Notes under the pieces: model-generated
What the model saw: the letters and a program-made list of their open reading frames with translations, nothing else
Database searches by the model: none
Told to the model about the DNA's origin: nothing
Translations under genes and position numbers: made by a program
In this document: one piece after another, positions 1 to 9,479 of the stretch
Position numbering within the stretch: position 1 is the first letter of the stretch
How the letters are laid out: every line of letters starts with the position of its first letter
Assembly: GCF_002005565.1 (NCBI RefSeq)
Contig: NZ_BDJC01000010.1
Span: 1 to 64,000, forward strand
Source: Streptomyces sp. JHA26
GTDB taxonomy: Bacteria; Actinomycetota; Actinomycetes; Streptomycetales; Streptomycetaceae
Length of the DNA stretch: 64,000 bases
Direction: 5' to 3'

Positions 1-191
1 CAGGTCCACTTTGAGTGCCGCAGTTCCTCGCTTGGTACGCCGATGGCACGGCCCTACTGGCCGACGGCCCCAGCTGCCCGGATGCCAGCCGGCCGAGAGC
101 ATGCCGACGGCACCGGAAAGGTGCCTCGCACGCGGTCCGCTGACGAAACCCGAGCGCATGGCATGTCAGTGGCAGGTGTGAGGATGACGGT

Positions 192-1130
192 ATGTCATAC
201 ACAGACGAGTTCCGGGCTTTCGCCTGTGAACACGGCGTCTCCGATGAGGCCATCACCCGCATCATGTGGTGCATGCAGCCGTCCGTACACCTCGACATGG
301 TCGATCCGGCGGCTGTCGGCCCTCACGACATCGTGGTCGGTCACACCGGCGGCCTGCCCGAGCTGCCCACCGGTGTTCCCTGGGAGGGCGGGGAAGTCTA
401 TGTCGCCGGCCTGGACCTGGCCGCGATACCGGAGCAGCCCCTGTCCCTCAATCTTCCCCGTGAGGGACACCTCCTGTTCTTCACGAACGTCGGCTACGAG
501 GACGACGAGTCCGCACCGGTGGTGTACGTACCGCCAGGCACCGAGACGACCGTACGACCCGCACCCGCGGGCGTCTCGGTCATTGCCCCGTACAACACGT
601 GGACGACACAGGTCCTCAAGCGCCGGACACTGGTCTACCGCCCCGGTACATCATGGGACCCCCTGGGCTGAACATGGGCTCCCGAGCACCAGTACGACCA
701 TCCCCGGGCTCTGATGCCTGACCTCGATGACGTCCACGAGGACGACAGGGAGACGCTCCGTCCGCTTCTGGAGGCGATCACGGAGTACGCCGAGCAAGTC
801 GGGAGTATCCCCTTCGTGCACCGGACCTGCACCCTGCGGGGGGAGTCGTTGAGTCCTCGGGACTACTGGTGCCAGTACGGCAGGGAGTTCTTGGACCGGT
901 GCGAAGAAGCTGTGGTCACGCTGAGGAATACGCCGGAGAGGTTCGACGAGCTGTATGCCGAGGGTCTGGAGAAAGCGTGGTGGAAGGAGGGCGGCCCCTG
1001 GCTGAACCTCTTGGAGTTCGGCGAGTCCGAAATGTTCGACACCGGCGACGGCGAGGTGAGTTGGATCATCCGCCGTGAGGACCTTCTGGCGCAGCGCTTC
1101 GACCGCGTCATGCAGTCCTATTACTGCTGA
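192..1130 (+). pseudogene. DUF1963-family gene interrupted by in-frame TGA
   Basis: One reading frame runs from ATG 192 to the stop at 1128-1130 with a single in-frame TGA at 669-671, splitting it into 159 and about 138 residues. Both halves match the intact paralogue at 1524-2432: 'FRAFACEHGVSDEAI' near the start, 'PPGTET' in the middle and a C-terminal stretch ending 'LLAQRFDRVMQSYYC' against 'LHARRFDKVEHYWLG'. The frame stays open directly after the stop, so the lesion is one substitution, not a frameshift. DUF1963 (YwqG-like) proteins have no firm function. I infer a recently inactivated gene; stop-codon readthrough or a sequencing error are alternatives. Confidence 0.75.
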
Positions 1131-1389
1131 ATATTCCCTCTTCTCCCTGCTACGCCCGGCGGGTGTCGGAGCCGTGCGCCCAGGTCGGAAGCTCAGTTCG
1201 CGCAGCCGACCGACCCGCATCATTGCTCCATCTCGCCGACTGCCCGACGGGCGCCGTCGAGGCCCTACTCGACACCGGCGTCCGCGTCGGCACGGTGCTC
1301 ATCATCCGCCTGGCGAGCATCACTGCCGACCGCTCTTCGACCGCTCTTGGTACCGGAGCGCGGGGCGGCCGTCGACGGACCGGTGGTTC

Positions 1390-1510
1390 GTGCACCAGCC
1401 ACCCCGAACCGGGAGATGCCGACGGCAGAGCGCGTCGGCGTAGGTCTGTCCGAACGCGACACACCAGCGAAGGACCGTCTCATGCGAGGCGATCGCGCGG
1501 GGCGTGTGCG
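1390..1510 (-). pseudogene. IS6-family transposase fragment
   Basis: On the minus strand the frame reads HETVLRWCVAFGQTYADALCRR, which I recognise as the segment of IS6-family transposases in front of the catalytic domain (family pattern: ETI/V-RRW-C-KFG-YA-LRRR). Only about 40 residues remain, between the two convergent DUF1963 copies, and no terminal repeats or DDE residues are left. It is a relic of an insertion that may have shaped this duplicated locus. Confidence 0.5.
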
Positions 1511-1523
1511 CGAGCCGCCGGGG

Positions 1524-2432
1524 TCAGCCCAGCCAGTAGTGCTCGACCTTGTCGAACCGTCTGGCGTGGAGGTCGTCGCGGCTGATCAACCAGCTGATGT
1601 CGCCGTCCATCCATTCGTACTGGAGCGACTCCATGTTGAAGGTCGCGAGGTGCAACAGCGGTTGTTCGGGCAGCTCCCGCCACGCCCGGTCGTAGACCTC
1701 GTCGAACCGCTCCGGAGCGTCCCTGAGTTCGAGGACCGCCTCCTCCCGCAGTCGCTGGAACTCCTCGGTGCTGTCGTCCCAGCTGTCGTGTACGTTCCGC
1801 TGCACTCCCCGCAGTTTGTCGGTGCTGTTGTTCATGGCCGGCCGGACGCCGACCTTGGTGGCGTACTCCTCGACGGCGGCCTCCAGCCGAGCGTGCCACT
1901 CGGCCTCCTCGTCCTCCACCTCGTCCCAGATGCCCCCGTACTCCTCGCCGATCAGCCAGGCGTGGGCGTCCCAGGCGTCGTCGCGGGAGGCCACCATGGT
2001 CCTGCGCTCCAGCACCATGTGGGAGGACCCGAACCGCAGGTCCAGTTCGCTCGGGACGGGCACCGGGGCCACAGCCGTCTCGGTCCCGGGCGGTATGTAG
2101 AGCGCCTTGCCGCCGCCCGCGTCCGACCAGGTGAACAGCAGGAGATGCCCCTCCCGGGGCAGCCCGTCGTCGAACAGCGTCCGGGGCACCGCCGCGAGGT
2201 CGAAGGAGGCGACGAAGACGTCGCCCATTTCCCACTCCATGTCCAGGGGCAGCTCCGGCGCCCCGCCGATGTAACCGATCACCCGGTCATCGGGCCGGAC
2301 ACTCCCCGGGGCCTTCCAGTCGAAGTACACCGCCGGCTCCATGCTCCACAGCAGGCGGGTGATGGCGTCGTCGGAGACCCCGTGCCGCCGGGCGAAGGCC
2401 CGGAAGGCGCTGTTGCGGGACGTCTGCCCCAC
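1524..2432 (-). CDS. DUF1963-family protein (intact paralogue)
   Basis: About 302 residues, acidic, no signal peptide or membrane segment, presumably cytoplasmic. It is the intact paralogue of the broken gene at 192-1130 and faces it. I prefer the GTG at 2432-2430 because GGAG lies five bases upstream and the start then matches the paralogue's N-terminus; an upstream GTG at 2510 would add 26 residues that have no counterpart. The conserved core 'EGHLLLFTW ... YIPPGTET' fits YwqG/DUF1963 proteins, whose role is unknown. No operon partner is evident. Confidence 0.75.
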   Translation of the reverse strand: MGQTSRNSAFRAFARRHGVSDDAITRLLWSMEPAVYFDWKAPGSVRPDDRVIGYIGGAPELPLDMEWEMGDVFVASFDLAAVPRTLFDDGLPREGHLLLFTWSDAGGGKALYIPPGTETAVAPVPVPSELDLRFGSSHMVLERRTMVASRDDAWDAHAWLIGEEYGGIWDEVEDEEAEWHARLEAAVEEYATKVGVRPAMNNSTDKLRGVQRNVHDSWDDSTEEFQRLREEAVLELRDAPERFDEVYDRAWRELPEQPLLHLATFNMESLQYEWMDGDISWLISRDDLHARRFDKVEHYWLG

Positions 2433-2768
2433 AGGATCTCCGGAGGGGCCGACGGTGCTGGTCCAGTTGTCCACGAAGTCGCTTTCTGACGAGGGATCGG
2501 TGACCGGCACCGTGCGGGCGGGCCCGATGCCTGATCAACACGGTAAGGCACCCCTCCGACAACGCCCTCGCAGCCAACTACCAGCGGCCCTACGGCTCTC
2601 CACACACCGCGTCGCCCTTCGACCATCGCCGCCCGTGGCCGAGGTCCGCTGTCCCACCAGCCGACCGCGGACCTGCATCAGCCCCGCCGCTGTGAACGCC
2701 GAGTCCCACCGCGAACAGCTGGCAGTGCCCCCTGCTCTCCGAGCCGGCCATTCGGGCTGTCGGGCGGG

Positions 2769-4496
2769 TCATGGCTGAAGCAGGCCGACGATCTCCCCCT
2801 CGGTGAGGGCACGGTCGAAGACCGTGACGTCCTTGATGCTGCCCGGGAAGTGATCGACCGGCCTCCTGCCGTAACGGCCCCGGCCGATGACGAAGGGCCC
2901 CTCGGACCAGATCAGGATCCTGTCACGGATCGCGCCCTCCTCGACGCCGTTCACGAAGAGGCGCAACTCACCGGCGACGCTGTCGCAGACACCGGTCAGG
3001 TGGGTCCACGCACCGGCGACCGGTACGGACATCGACGTGACGCGCAGGTCCGGGCGGGCGAAGGCCCATCGGCCTTCGTCGGAGGAGTACTGGAGGTAGA
3101 AGCCGCTGGTTTCCTCGCCGTCCTGGCTGACCGCGGTGACGAAGTGGGGAGGGATCACACCGAGCCGGACCCACGCACCGACGGTGAAGCTGCCGCGTGC
3201 CGTGTCGATCACCGCGCCTTCGGTGGCCACTTCGCTGCTGAACCCGTTGAACTCGGCGCCCTCACCGTGGCGCGTTGCCCATCTGACCGCCGTGGCCGTG
3301 GCGTGGTGGCGTCCGGCGGCGTCCGTCGCCCGCGTTCCGAACCGTTCGTCGAGCCGCCAGGCCGCGACGGGGCGAGGCGCCGCCGACACCGGACCGGGGC
3401 CGGCCACGGCTCCCGCGGAGACCGGCGTGTACCCGGACGCCGGACCGAACCCGGATGCGGGAACCGCTTCCTCCGCGTGGACGCCGGCGGCCGGGGCCAT
3501 CACGTCGCGACGAATGGACCGGCGGGGGTCGCCCGGCGCGGACGCCCGCCCGCCGGACGACCCCGGCGGGGAGAGCGGCGCCCCGGCGTACTGGGTGAAC
3601 ATTTCCGCGAGGGTGGCGAGCCGCGTGGGCCCACCGGTCTCTCCGTCGGTGGCCGGCCGGCCGGCCGGCGGCATACGCGGGGCCCAGGGAGCGGCCGGGG
3701 CCACCCGGCGGAGAATCTGCTGCGGAGTGGGGCGCAGTGCCGGTTCCTTGGCCAGGCAGTCGGCCAGCAGGGCACGCAGCTCGGGGTCCGGGACGCCCTG
3801 AAGGTCCGGGGGCTCGTACACCACGCGGTAGAGCATGGCGGGCGCCGATCCCACACCGAACGGACCGGCCCCGGTGGCGGCGAAGGCGAGCACCGCGCCC
3901 AGGGAGAAGACGTCGCTGGCCGCGGTGATCTCGCCACCGGCGACCTGCTCGGGGGACATGAAGCCCGCCGAGCCGATGGTGGCCCCGGTCCTGGTGAGGG
4001 CGGTGGCGTCGAGCGCCCGGGCGATGCCGAAGTCGATGACGCGCGGGCCGTCGTCGGTGAGTAGCACGTTGGAGGGCTTCAGGTCGCGGTGCACCAGGCC
4101 GGCCCGGTGGATGGAGACCAGGGCCTCGGCCAGCCCCGCGGCCAAAGCGGCCAGCGTCACCGGGGGCAGGACCCCCTGTTCGACGACCGCCTGGTGGAGC
4201 GAGGGGCCGGGGATGTAGCTGGAGACCATCCAGGGTTGTTCGGCCTCCGTGTCGGCGTCGATCACGGGGGCGGTGAAAGCTCCCCCGACCAGACGCGACG
4301 CCTCCACCTCGCGTCGGAACCGGTCCCGGAACTCCGGCTCGTGCACCAGCGACGCGTGCACCACCTTGATCGCCACGGACCGGCCGCTCGGCGAACGCCC
4401 GAGGAAGACCCGCCCCATGCCGCCTTCACCCAGTCGACCCACCACCCGGTAGTCACCCAGGAAGTCTGGATCTCCCTGTTCCAACGGCTGCACCAC
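2769..4496 (-). CDS. Ser/Thr protein kinase with C-terminal LamG-like domain
   Basis: A Hanks-type kinase of 575 residues. The kinase domain (about 14-270) shows GEGGMG (23-28), the ATP-binding Lys of AIKVV (K44), HRDLKPSN, DFGIA and a GFMSPEQ substrate loop. A Pro/Gly/Ala-rich linker leads to a concanavalin/LamG-like C-terminus that opens with VAAWRLDERFG and contains GSFTVGAWV. No transmembrane segment is visible, so the lectin-like domain is probably cytosolic. The start is GTG 4496, with GGGAGGAG six bases upstream; an open frame continues upstream but has non-kinase, shadow-like composition. It is divergent from the truncated SWIM gene and shares no operon with it. The substrate is unknown. 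Confidence 0.88.
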   Translation of the reverse strand: MVQPLEQGDPDFLGDYRVVGRLGEGGMGRVFLGRSPSGRSVAIKVVHASLVHEPEFRDRFRREVEASRLVGGAFTAPVIDADTEAEQPWMVSSYIPGPSLHQAVVEQGVLPPVTLAALAAGLAEALVSIHRAGLVHRDLKPSNVLLTDDGPRVIDFGIARALDATALTRTGATIGSAGFMSPEQVAGGEITAASDVFSLGAVLAFAATGAGPFGVGSAPAMLYRVVYEPPDLQGVPDPELRALLADCLAKEPALRPTPQQILRRVAPAAPWAPRMPPAGRPATDGETGGPTRLATLAEMFTQYAGAPLSPPGSSGGRASAPGDPRRSIRRDVMAPAAGVHAEEAVPASGFGPASGYTPVSAGAVAGPGPVSAAPRPVAAWRLDERFGTRATDAAGRHHATATAVRWATRHGEGAEFNGFSSEVATEGAVIDTARGSFTVGAWVRLGVIPPHFVTAVSQDGEETSGFYLQYSSDEGRWAFARPDLRVTSMSVPVAGAWTHLTGVCDSVAGELRLFVNGVEEGAIRDRILIWSEGPFVIGRGRYGRRPVDHFPGSIKDVTVFDRALTEGEIVGLLQP

Positions 4497-4608
4497 GACG
4501 AACTCCTCCCGTACACACGCATCGAACCTGAGCAGCTTACGAGAGCGCAGTGGTGCCAGCGGCCTCACAACTTCCGGACAGCGACGCGGCGTTGAGCGGC
4601 AGCCACCG

Positions 4609-5123
4609 TTGGAGCAGCTACCGGCCGGCCGTAAGGGAGGTGCCAAAGGTGAGGGCGGCGTACTGGAGGCACTGGCCGACGACGAGACCGTCCAGGACGC
4701 GGAACTGGTGGCCGTGCTGCTGGCGTGGGAACCGCGGATCGACGTGAGTGCTCTGGCCGCGGCCTGCGGGCTGACCACCGCGCGGGTCCGGTCGGCGCTG
4801 ATGCGCCTGGCGACCTCGGGCCGGTGGGTTACGACACGGCCGAAGCAGCCTATTTCCACCGGCAGCTCCCCTACGACTCCGGTCTCGCCGAGCGTCACAA
4901 CCCGAGGCTGCGGCATGCCCGTGCCCTGCTGTCGGCCGGTGCCGTGACGCTGGACGGCGCGATGGGGACCGTCACGGCCGAGGACGGCCACACCCACCGG
5001 GTGCGCGAGGACGCCGGCGTCTTGAGGTGCAGTTGCCTGTGGTGGGCGAGATACCGGGGCGGACGCGGCCCCTGCAAGCACGCGCTGGCGGTACGGATGG
5101 CACGACGGGAGAGGAACAGTTGA
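4609..5123 (+). pseudogene. SWIM zinc-finger protein, 5'-truncated and frameshifted
   Basis: Two overlapping frames together encode the C-terminal third of an actinobacterial SWIM protein. The first ends '...SALMRLATSGR'; a one-base loss near 4820-4830 (G run) moves reading to the frame 'VGYDTAEAAYFHRQLPYD', which ends with the SWIM motif C-S-C...C-K-H (CSCLWW ... GPCKHALAV). Family members are usually several hundred residues long with a long N-terminal region, absent here because only about 110 bases separate it from the divergent kinase. The stop TGA overlaps the TTG start of the next gene, as in intact SWIM-DUF6493 operons. I infer a dead remnant that may still support translational coupling. 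Confidence 0.72.
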
Positions 5124-7770
5124 GCAAGCTGATCGAAGCGGTGCGCCGCGGACGAATCGACGACGTGGTGACGATCGTGAACGGCATGACGGCCGCCGAA
5201 CGGCGCGGGGAACTGCCGGCGCTGAAGGCGTTGCGCAAGGAGTTCCGCGACGCCTGGGTGACGCCGCAGCTCCAAGCGGCCTCTCCTGCGCTGCTCGTGG
5301 CGGGCCTCGCCTGCCAGAGCGGAGCGGCGGCCGTCGCGTCCTGGCTCACCGCTTCCGGCTGGGAGCGCATGTGGGTGGCGGAGAAGAGATTCCTCCCCAT
5401 GCTCGAGGAGCGCCCCGCCGAATGGCTGGCGGAGCTGGCGCACCGGATCGCCGACCGCAGGCCCTCCACGGACATCCGGTATCACCTTCTCGAAGCGATC
5501 GTGCAGGCGGCCCGATGCCCGATGCCGGTGACCGACGCCTCCGTGCACGCGTGGATACGCAACATCTACGGCAACAGCTGGAACACCGACGTGATCGCCG
5601 AGCGGCTGAGACAGTCGCCCCACCTCACGCCCATGGTGGCCGGCCTTTTCACGGCAGGGGGGACCGGCCAGGCGCTGAACAGCGGTCACTCCAACAAGGA
5701 CAACCTCTGGCTTCTCGCTCTCGCGCGGCTCACCGCGGAAGGCACACTCGACCGCGCCACCATGGTCGACGGATGTCTGGGGCGGCTGCTGCGCGGCGGC
5801 ACGGCAGTGGACCAGCGGGTGTTCCACCGGCTGCTGCTCGACCTCGGTCTGTCCGCCGAGGAGCACGCCGGCCGTGTCGCCGACTGGCGGGCCCTGGCCG
5901 CCGACGCGCTCCAGCCCGTCGCCGTCCACGCCCAGTCCGTCCTCGCCGAGCTCGCCCTGACCGGCTCCCTGCCGACGCATGACCTGGCCGACATGACGCG
6001 AGCGGTGCTCACCCGGCCGGAGAAGAACCTGGTCCGAGCTCAGCTGAAACTGCTGGACACAGTGGTCACCCGCGACACCGCCACAGCCGACGCACTGCTC
6101 CCGGCCGCGTCCCACGCCCTCACCCACGAGGACACCGAAGCCCAGGAACGGGCCCTGAAGCTGATCGAGCGGCACGGGACACATCTGACCGACGCCCTCT
6201 CGCGTGAAGAGATCCTCACCTCGGCCGCGCCCATCGCACCCGGCCTGCGCACCCGAGTGGTCGAAGCCCTGGGAACCGGAGCGGAAGAAGCTCTGCAGGC
6301 GGCCGGCGAGGACACGCTGCCGCCCGTTCCGTCCCCGGTCGCGCTCGCGTCGCCGCCGGCCTCAGTGGCGGAGACGGCCGAGGAGACCGGCGCGCTGCTG
6401 GCCTCCCACGGCATCCTGCCCGTCGCCGACTTCGAGCGGACCCTGGACGGACTGGTGCGCTGGGCCCATGAGGATCGAGCAGCACTGCTGGAGGCGCTCG
6501 AGCCGGTAGCGGCGACGCGGTGGTGGTCCCGCACCTGCCGCCGGCCTCTCCCCGACGACTCGGTCCCCTCCGCCTTCGCCCCCTCCCATGTCCGCTTCAC
6601 CCCGCGACTCGCCCTCGACCTGGTCCTCGCCGGCCTCCACCAGCGGATCACACCGGGCACCGCGAAGGCAGTGCTCGACGGTGGGGGCGCGAATGCCGGA
6701 TGCCTCCCGGACGGCCCCTTCCGGGTCCGCTTCTGGGAGATCGCCCACAGGTTGCTCACCGATCCGCAGCCGTTCCTGCTGTCGACGCCGAGCTGGGACA
6801 ACGGGCTGCTGGAGCCAGGGGAACTGACCGACCGGCTGAAGACGTACCAGCGGCTGGGCGCCCACGTCGGAGCGTGCGACTTCGCACAGGCCCTGCTGCG
6901 GGTGCGCACCACGGACCGGGCGGCCGCCGATGCCGCCGCCGAGCGGGCCGCGGTGCTGGGCACGCCGGAGGGGCGGCGGCTCGCCGACTGGCTGCGGACC
7001 GGCGGCCTCACCGGCACGGGCCTGCACCGCACGGTGACGGACCGGACGACACCGGTCGTCCGGTCCGGCGAGATCACGGCCTTGCACATGTTCCCGCTCG
7101 CTTTCCGTGAGCTGGGGAGTCCGGCACTCGGTTCCCACCACCGGTGCTGGTGCGCCGCCACCGCGGCCGTCCAGCAGACCCACTGGCCCGCCCTCCTGCC
7201 CGAACACCCCGAACTCATAGCTCTGCGGCTGATACAGCACGTCCTGCCCTGCGCCCGGTACCCCGAGAAAGATCCGGACGTCTGCTCCGTCCTGCCCTTG
7301 CTCGCGCAGTCACCCGGCGCGAGCGGGCCCGCGACGTCCCTGGTGGTGGCCGGCGGGCTCGGCGTCCAGCGCCAGGAGGACAGAATCGCCGCGGTCGACG
7401 CACTGCTGCTGTTGGCGGCACAGAAGAAGCTGGATCCCGGTGCGCTCGCCACCGACCTCGGTGCGCTGATGCTCATCGGGATCGTCGCTCCGAGCCGCCT
7501 GGCGGAGTCCCTGGGAACGGCCGCGGCCTCGGCGGGCGCCGCACCGTCTGGACCGTGCTGCGTGACGCGCTGCCACCGCTCCTGTCCAAAGACCTCTCCC
7601 CCGCCGAGTCCCGTGGCCTCGGCGAACTGCTCACCGTCGCCGCCGAGTGCGCCGAACGCACCGGAGCCCAGGGCGTAATACCCGGACTCGACCCGATAGC
7701 CGCCCGGCGGGGCAGCTCACGGCTGGTGAGCCAGGCCCGTCGCCTACGCGCAGCACTTGCCGGCACGTAG
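5120..7770 (+). pseudogene. DUF6493-family protein with 3' frameshift
   Basis: The TTG start (5120-5122) overlaps the TGA of the SWIM gene and is preceded by GAGAGGAA. The frame encodes about 810 recognisable residues of a repeat-rich alpha-helical DUF6493-type protein (start LSKLIEAVRRGRIDDVV), then loses sense near 7535-7545 in a GC run. The expected tail continues one frame over (TVWTVLRDALPPLLSKDLSP...) to a stop at 7770. A single-base deletion explains this. DUF6493 genes usually sit next to SWIM genes, but the MoxR-type ATPase and VWA genes that often accompany SWIM loci are not in the window. Function unknown; a sequencing error cannot be excluded. Confidence 0.7.
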
Positions 7771-8149
7771 GTCCGAAGAGGCGCATCCGCCCGGGAGATC
7801 CTGCTGCAGGGGCACGTAACGCGGCAGGAACGGTCCGATGCCGGCCGGCTCGAGCGGGAGGTGATCGGCCTCGGCGGCACGGAGTGCGGCCGAGGCCGGC
7901 GCCAGGACCTCCGAGCGCGACAACTCCTGTCGCTCGGGCAGCGGTCATGCCGAGTCGGTCGAGGGCGACGACGGCGGGGTGAGTCAGGCTGCGTTCGCCG
8001 TGGGGCCCGTACCGCCGCGATCGACGAGCTCGGCCATCTTCGTTCTCAGCGGTCCCAGCTTCCCCCGCACTGTCACCTCCAGGCCGAGCTGCTGCCCTGC
8101 GTGGGCGGGGCCCCACACGCGCGCCGTTCTTCTCTCGCGCGGTTGGGTG
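7771..8149. other. Intergenic stretch, decayed coding-like sequence
   Basis: No intact gene is seen. On the minus strand a short frame reads VRGKLGPLRTKMAELVDRG, reminiscent of transposase-type HTH segments, but it is broken by stops and I cannot assign it. It lies between the DUF6493 tail and the end of the SDR gene. Confidence 0.3.
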
Positions 8150-8911
8150 TCACGTGCGCAGGTGAGACGCGCCGTTGAGGTCGACGATGGTTCCCGAGGC
8201 CCATGCCGCGGCCGGGGAGGCGAGGAAATGCACCGTGGCGGCGACCTCTTCCGGGGTGCCGACGCGCCCGAAGGGGCTCTCCACGCGCAGACGTTCTCCT
8301 TCCGGGCCGGACAACTTCCCCGTCTGCCGTTCGGTGGCCACGAACCCGGGCGCGACGGAGGTGACCGCGATGCCGTGCGGGGCCAGGGCCACGGCCAGTG
8401 ACTGACCGAGGGCGTGCAGGGCGGCCTTGGTGGCCCCGTAGGCGGGGAAATCGGGTTCGCCCCGGAACGCGCCGCGCGAGCCGATGTTCACGATCGCCCC
8501 GCCGGTGCCCCGGTCGACGAGGTGGTGGGCTGTGGCCCAGCACAAGTCGGCCGCGCCCAGCAGGTTGACGTCGACCATCCGCCGCCAGACCTGCTGCCAG
8601 TGCTCCAGCGGGGTCTCGGCGATGGGGTGCCGGGTGTCCGCCGCGGGTGCCACGGCCGCGTTGTTCACCAGCACGTCCACGGCACCGAGCGCGGCCACCG
8701 CCTCGGCCACGGTCCGCTCGGCCGCACCTGGCTCGCCCAGGTCGGCCTGCAGCAGTGTGTGCCCGGTGCCGGGAAGCTCGCGCACCGTCCGTTCGGCGTC
8801 CGCACGGCGACCGGCGTACTGCACCGCGACACGGTCACCGCCGGCGGCGAAGGCCCTCGCGACGGCGCGGCCGATGCCCCGCGATCCACCGGTGACGAGC
8901 ACGCCCCTCAT
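8150..8911 (-). CDS. SDR-family oxidoreductase
   Basis: A 253-residue classical short-chain dehydrogenase. The N-terminal Rossmann motif is TGGSRGIG, followed by NNAAV and the catalytic YGATK, with the Ser side in VNIGSRG; the C-terminus keeps the PGFVATERQ and G-T-I-V-D-L-N-G segments. It is a cytosolic NAD(P)H-dependent reductase or dehydrogenase of unknown substrate. Its ATG overlaps the stop of the VOC gene (ATGA), so the two are translationally coupled in one operon, probably repressed by the divergent GntR protein. Confidence 0.88.
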   Translation of the reverse strand: MRGVLVTGGSRGIGRAVARAFAAGGDRVAVQYAGRRADAERTVRELPGTGHTLLQADLGEPGAAERTVAEAVAALGAVDVLVNNAAVAPAADTRHPIAETPLEHWQQVWRRMVDVNLLGAADLCWATAHHLVDRGTGGAIVNIGSRGAFRGEPDFPAYGATKAALHALGQSLAVALAPHGIAVTSVAPGFVATERQTGKLSGPEGERLRVESPFGRVGTPEEVAATVHFLASPAAAWASGTIVDLNGASHLRT

Positions 8912-9330
8912 CGGGCGAACACCATCGACTCGTCACGGAAGGACTTGAACTCCAGGGCGTTGCCCGCGGGGTCGCGGAAGAACATGGTCCACTGTTCGCC
9001 GGGTTCGCCGGGAAAGCGGCGATGCGGTTCGATGTCGAAGCGTACCCCCGCGGCTCGCAACCGCTCGGCGAACTGGTGGAAGGACTGTTCGGGCAGCAGG
9101 AGACCGTAGTGCGGGATCGGCACCCGGTGCTGTCCCACCACGCTGGTACCCGCCGGCTGCGGCACGGTCGGTACCAGGTGGGTCACCAACTGGTGGCCTT
9201 CGAGATTCCAGTCCACCCAGTGGTCGGCGCTGCGCCCCTCGGGCAGACCCAGCACCTGTCCGTAAAAGCCGCGGGCGGCGACCAGGTCGTCGACCGGGAC
9301 TGCCAGGTGGAAGGCGGGTCGGTGTGGCAT
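8908..9330 (-). CDS. VOC-family (glyoxalase/dioxygenase fold) protein
   Basis: 140 residues with the paired beta-alpha-beta-beta-beta pattern: 'FHLAVPVDDLVAARGFYGQVLG' opens the first half and 'MFFRDPAGNALEFKSF' closes the second, supplying the usual His and Glu metal ligands. The family includes glyoxalases, extradiol dioxygenases and antibiotic-modifying enzymes; the substrate cannot be told. The start ATG 9330 has AGGGG seven bases upstream; the longer open frame upstream runs through the operator. First gene of the VOC-SDR operon. Confidence 0.85.
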   Translation of the reverse strand: MPHRPAFHLAVPVDDLVAARGFYGQVLGLPEGRSADHWVDWNLEGHQLVTHLVPTVPQPAGTSVVGQHRVPIPHYGLLLPEQSFHQFAERLRAAGVRFDIEPHRRFPGEPGEQWTMFFRDPAGNALEFKSFRDESMVFAR

Positions 9331-9377
9331 CGGGGTCCCCTCTGGTGGAGTCGGCGGCCAGGGCAGCCTGACCCCCC

Positions 9378-9405
9378 GGTGTTTGAATGTCAACATTAGG
9401 ACACC
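9378..9405. promoter_or_regulatory. 28-bp dyad operator between VOC-SDR and gntR
   Basis: The sequence has arms GGTGT...ACACC around an inner AATGT-CA-ACATT dyad, both centred between 9391 and 9392; 10 of 14 positions are symmetric. The core ATGTCAACAT recurs at 9464-9473. It fits the TGT..ACA symmetry expected for FadR/FCD-type GntR sites and lies just upstream of the VOC start. Confidence 0.6.
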
Positions 9406-9463
9406 AGTCGACTGGAAATCCGGGGCGAGTCGCCTGGCCGGTCTGGTGGTTCCGATTGTCCGG

Positions 9464-9473
9464 ATGTCAACAT
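9464..9473. promoter_or_regulatory. Second ATGTCAACAT site, in front of gntR start
   Basis: An exact copy of the operator core at 9387-9396, 77 bp away and ending seven bases before the ATG of the GntR gene. Position suggests autoregulation. The outer GGTGT/ACACC arms are not conserved here. Confidence 0.5.
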
Positions 9474-9479
9474 GGCGGC

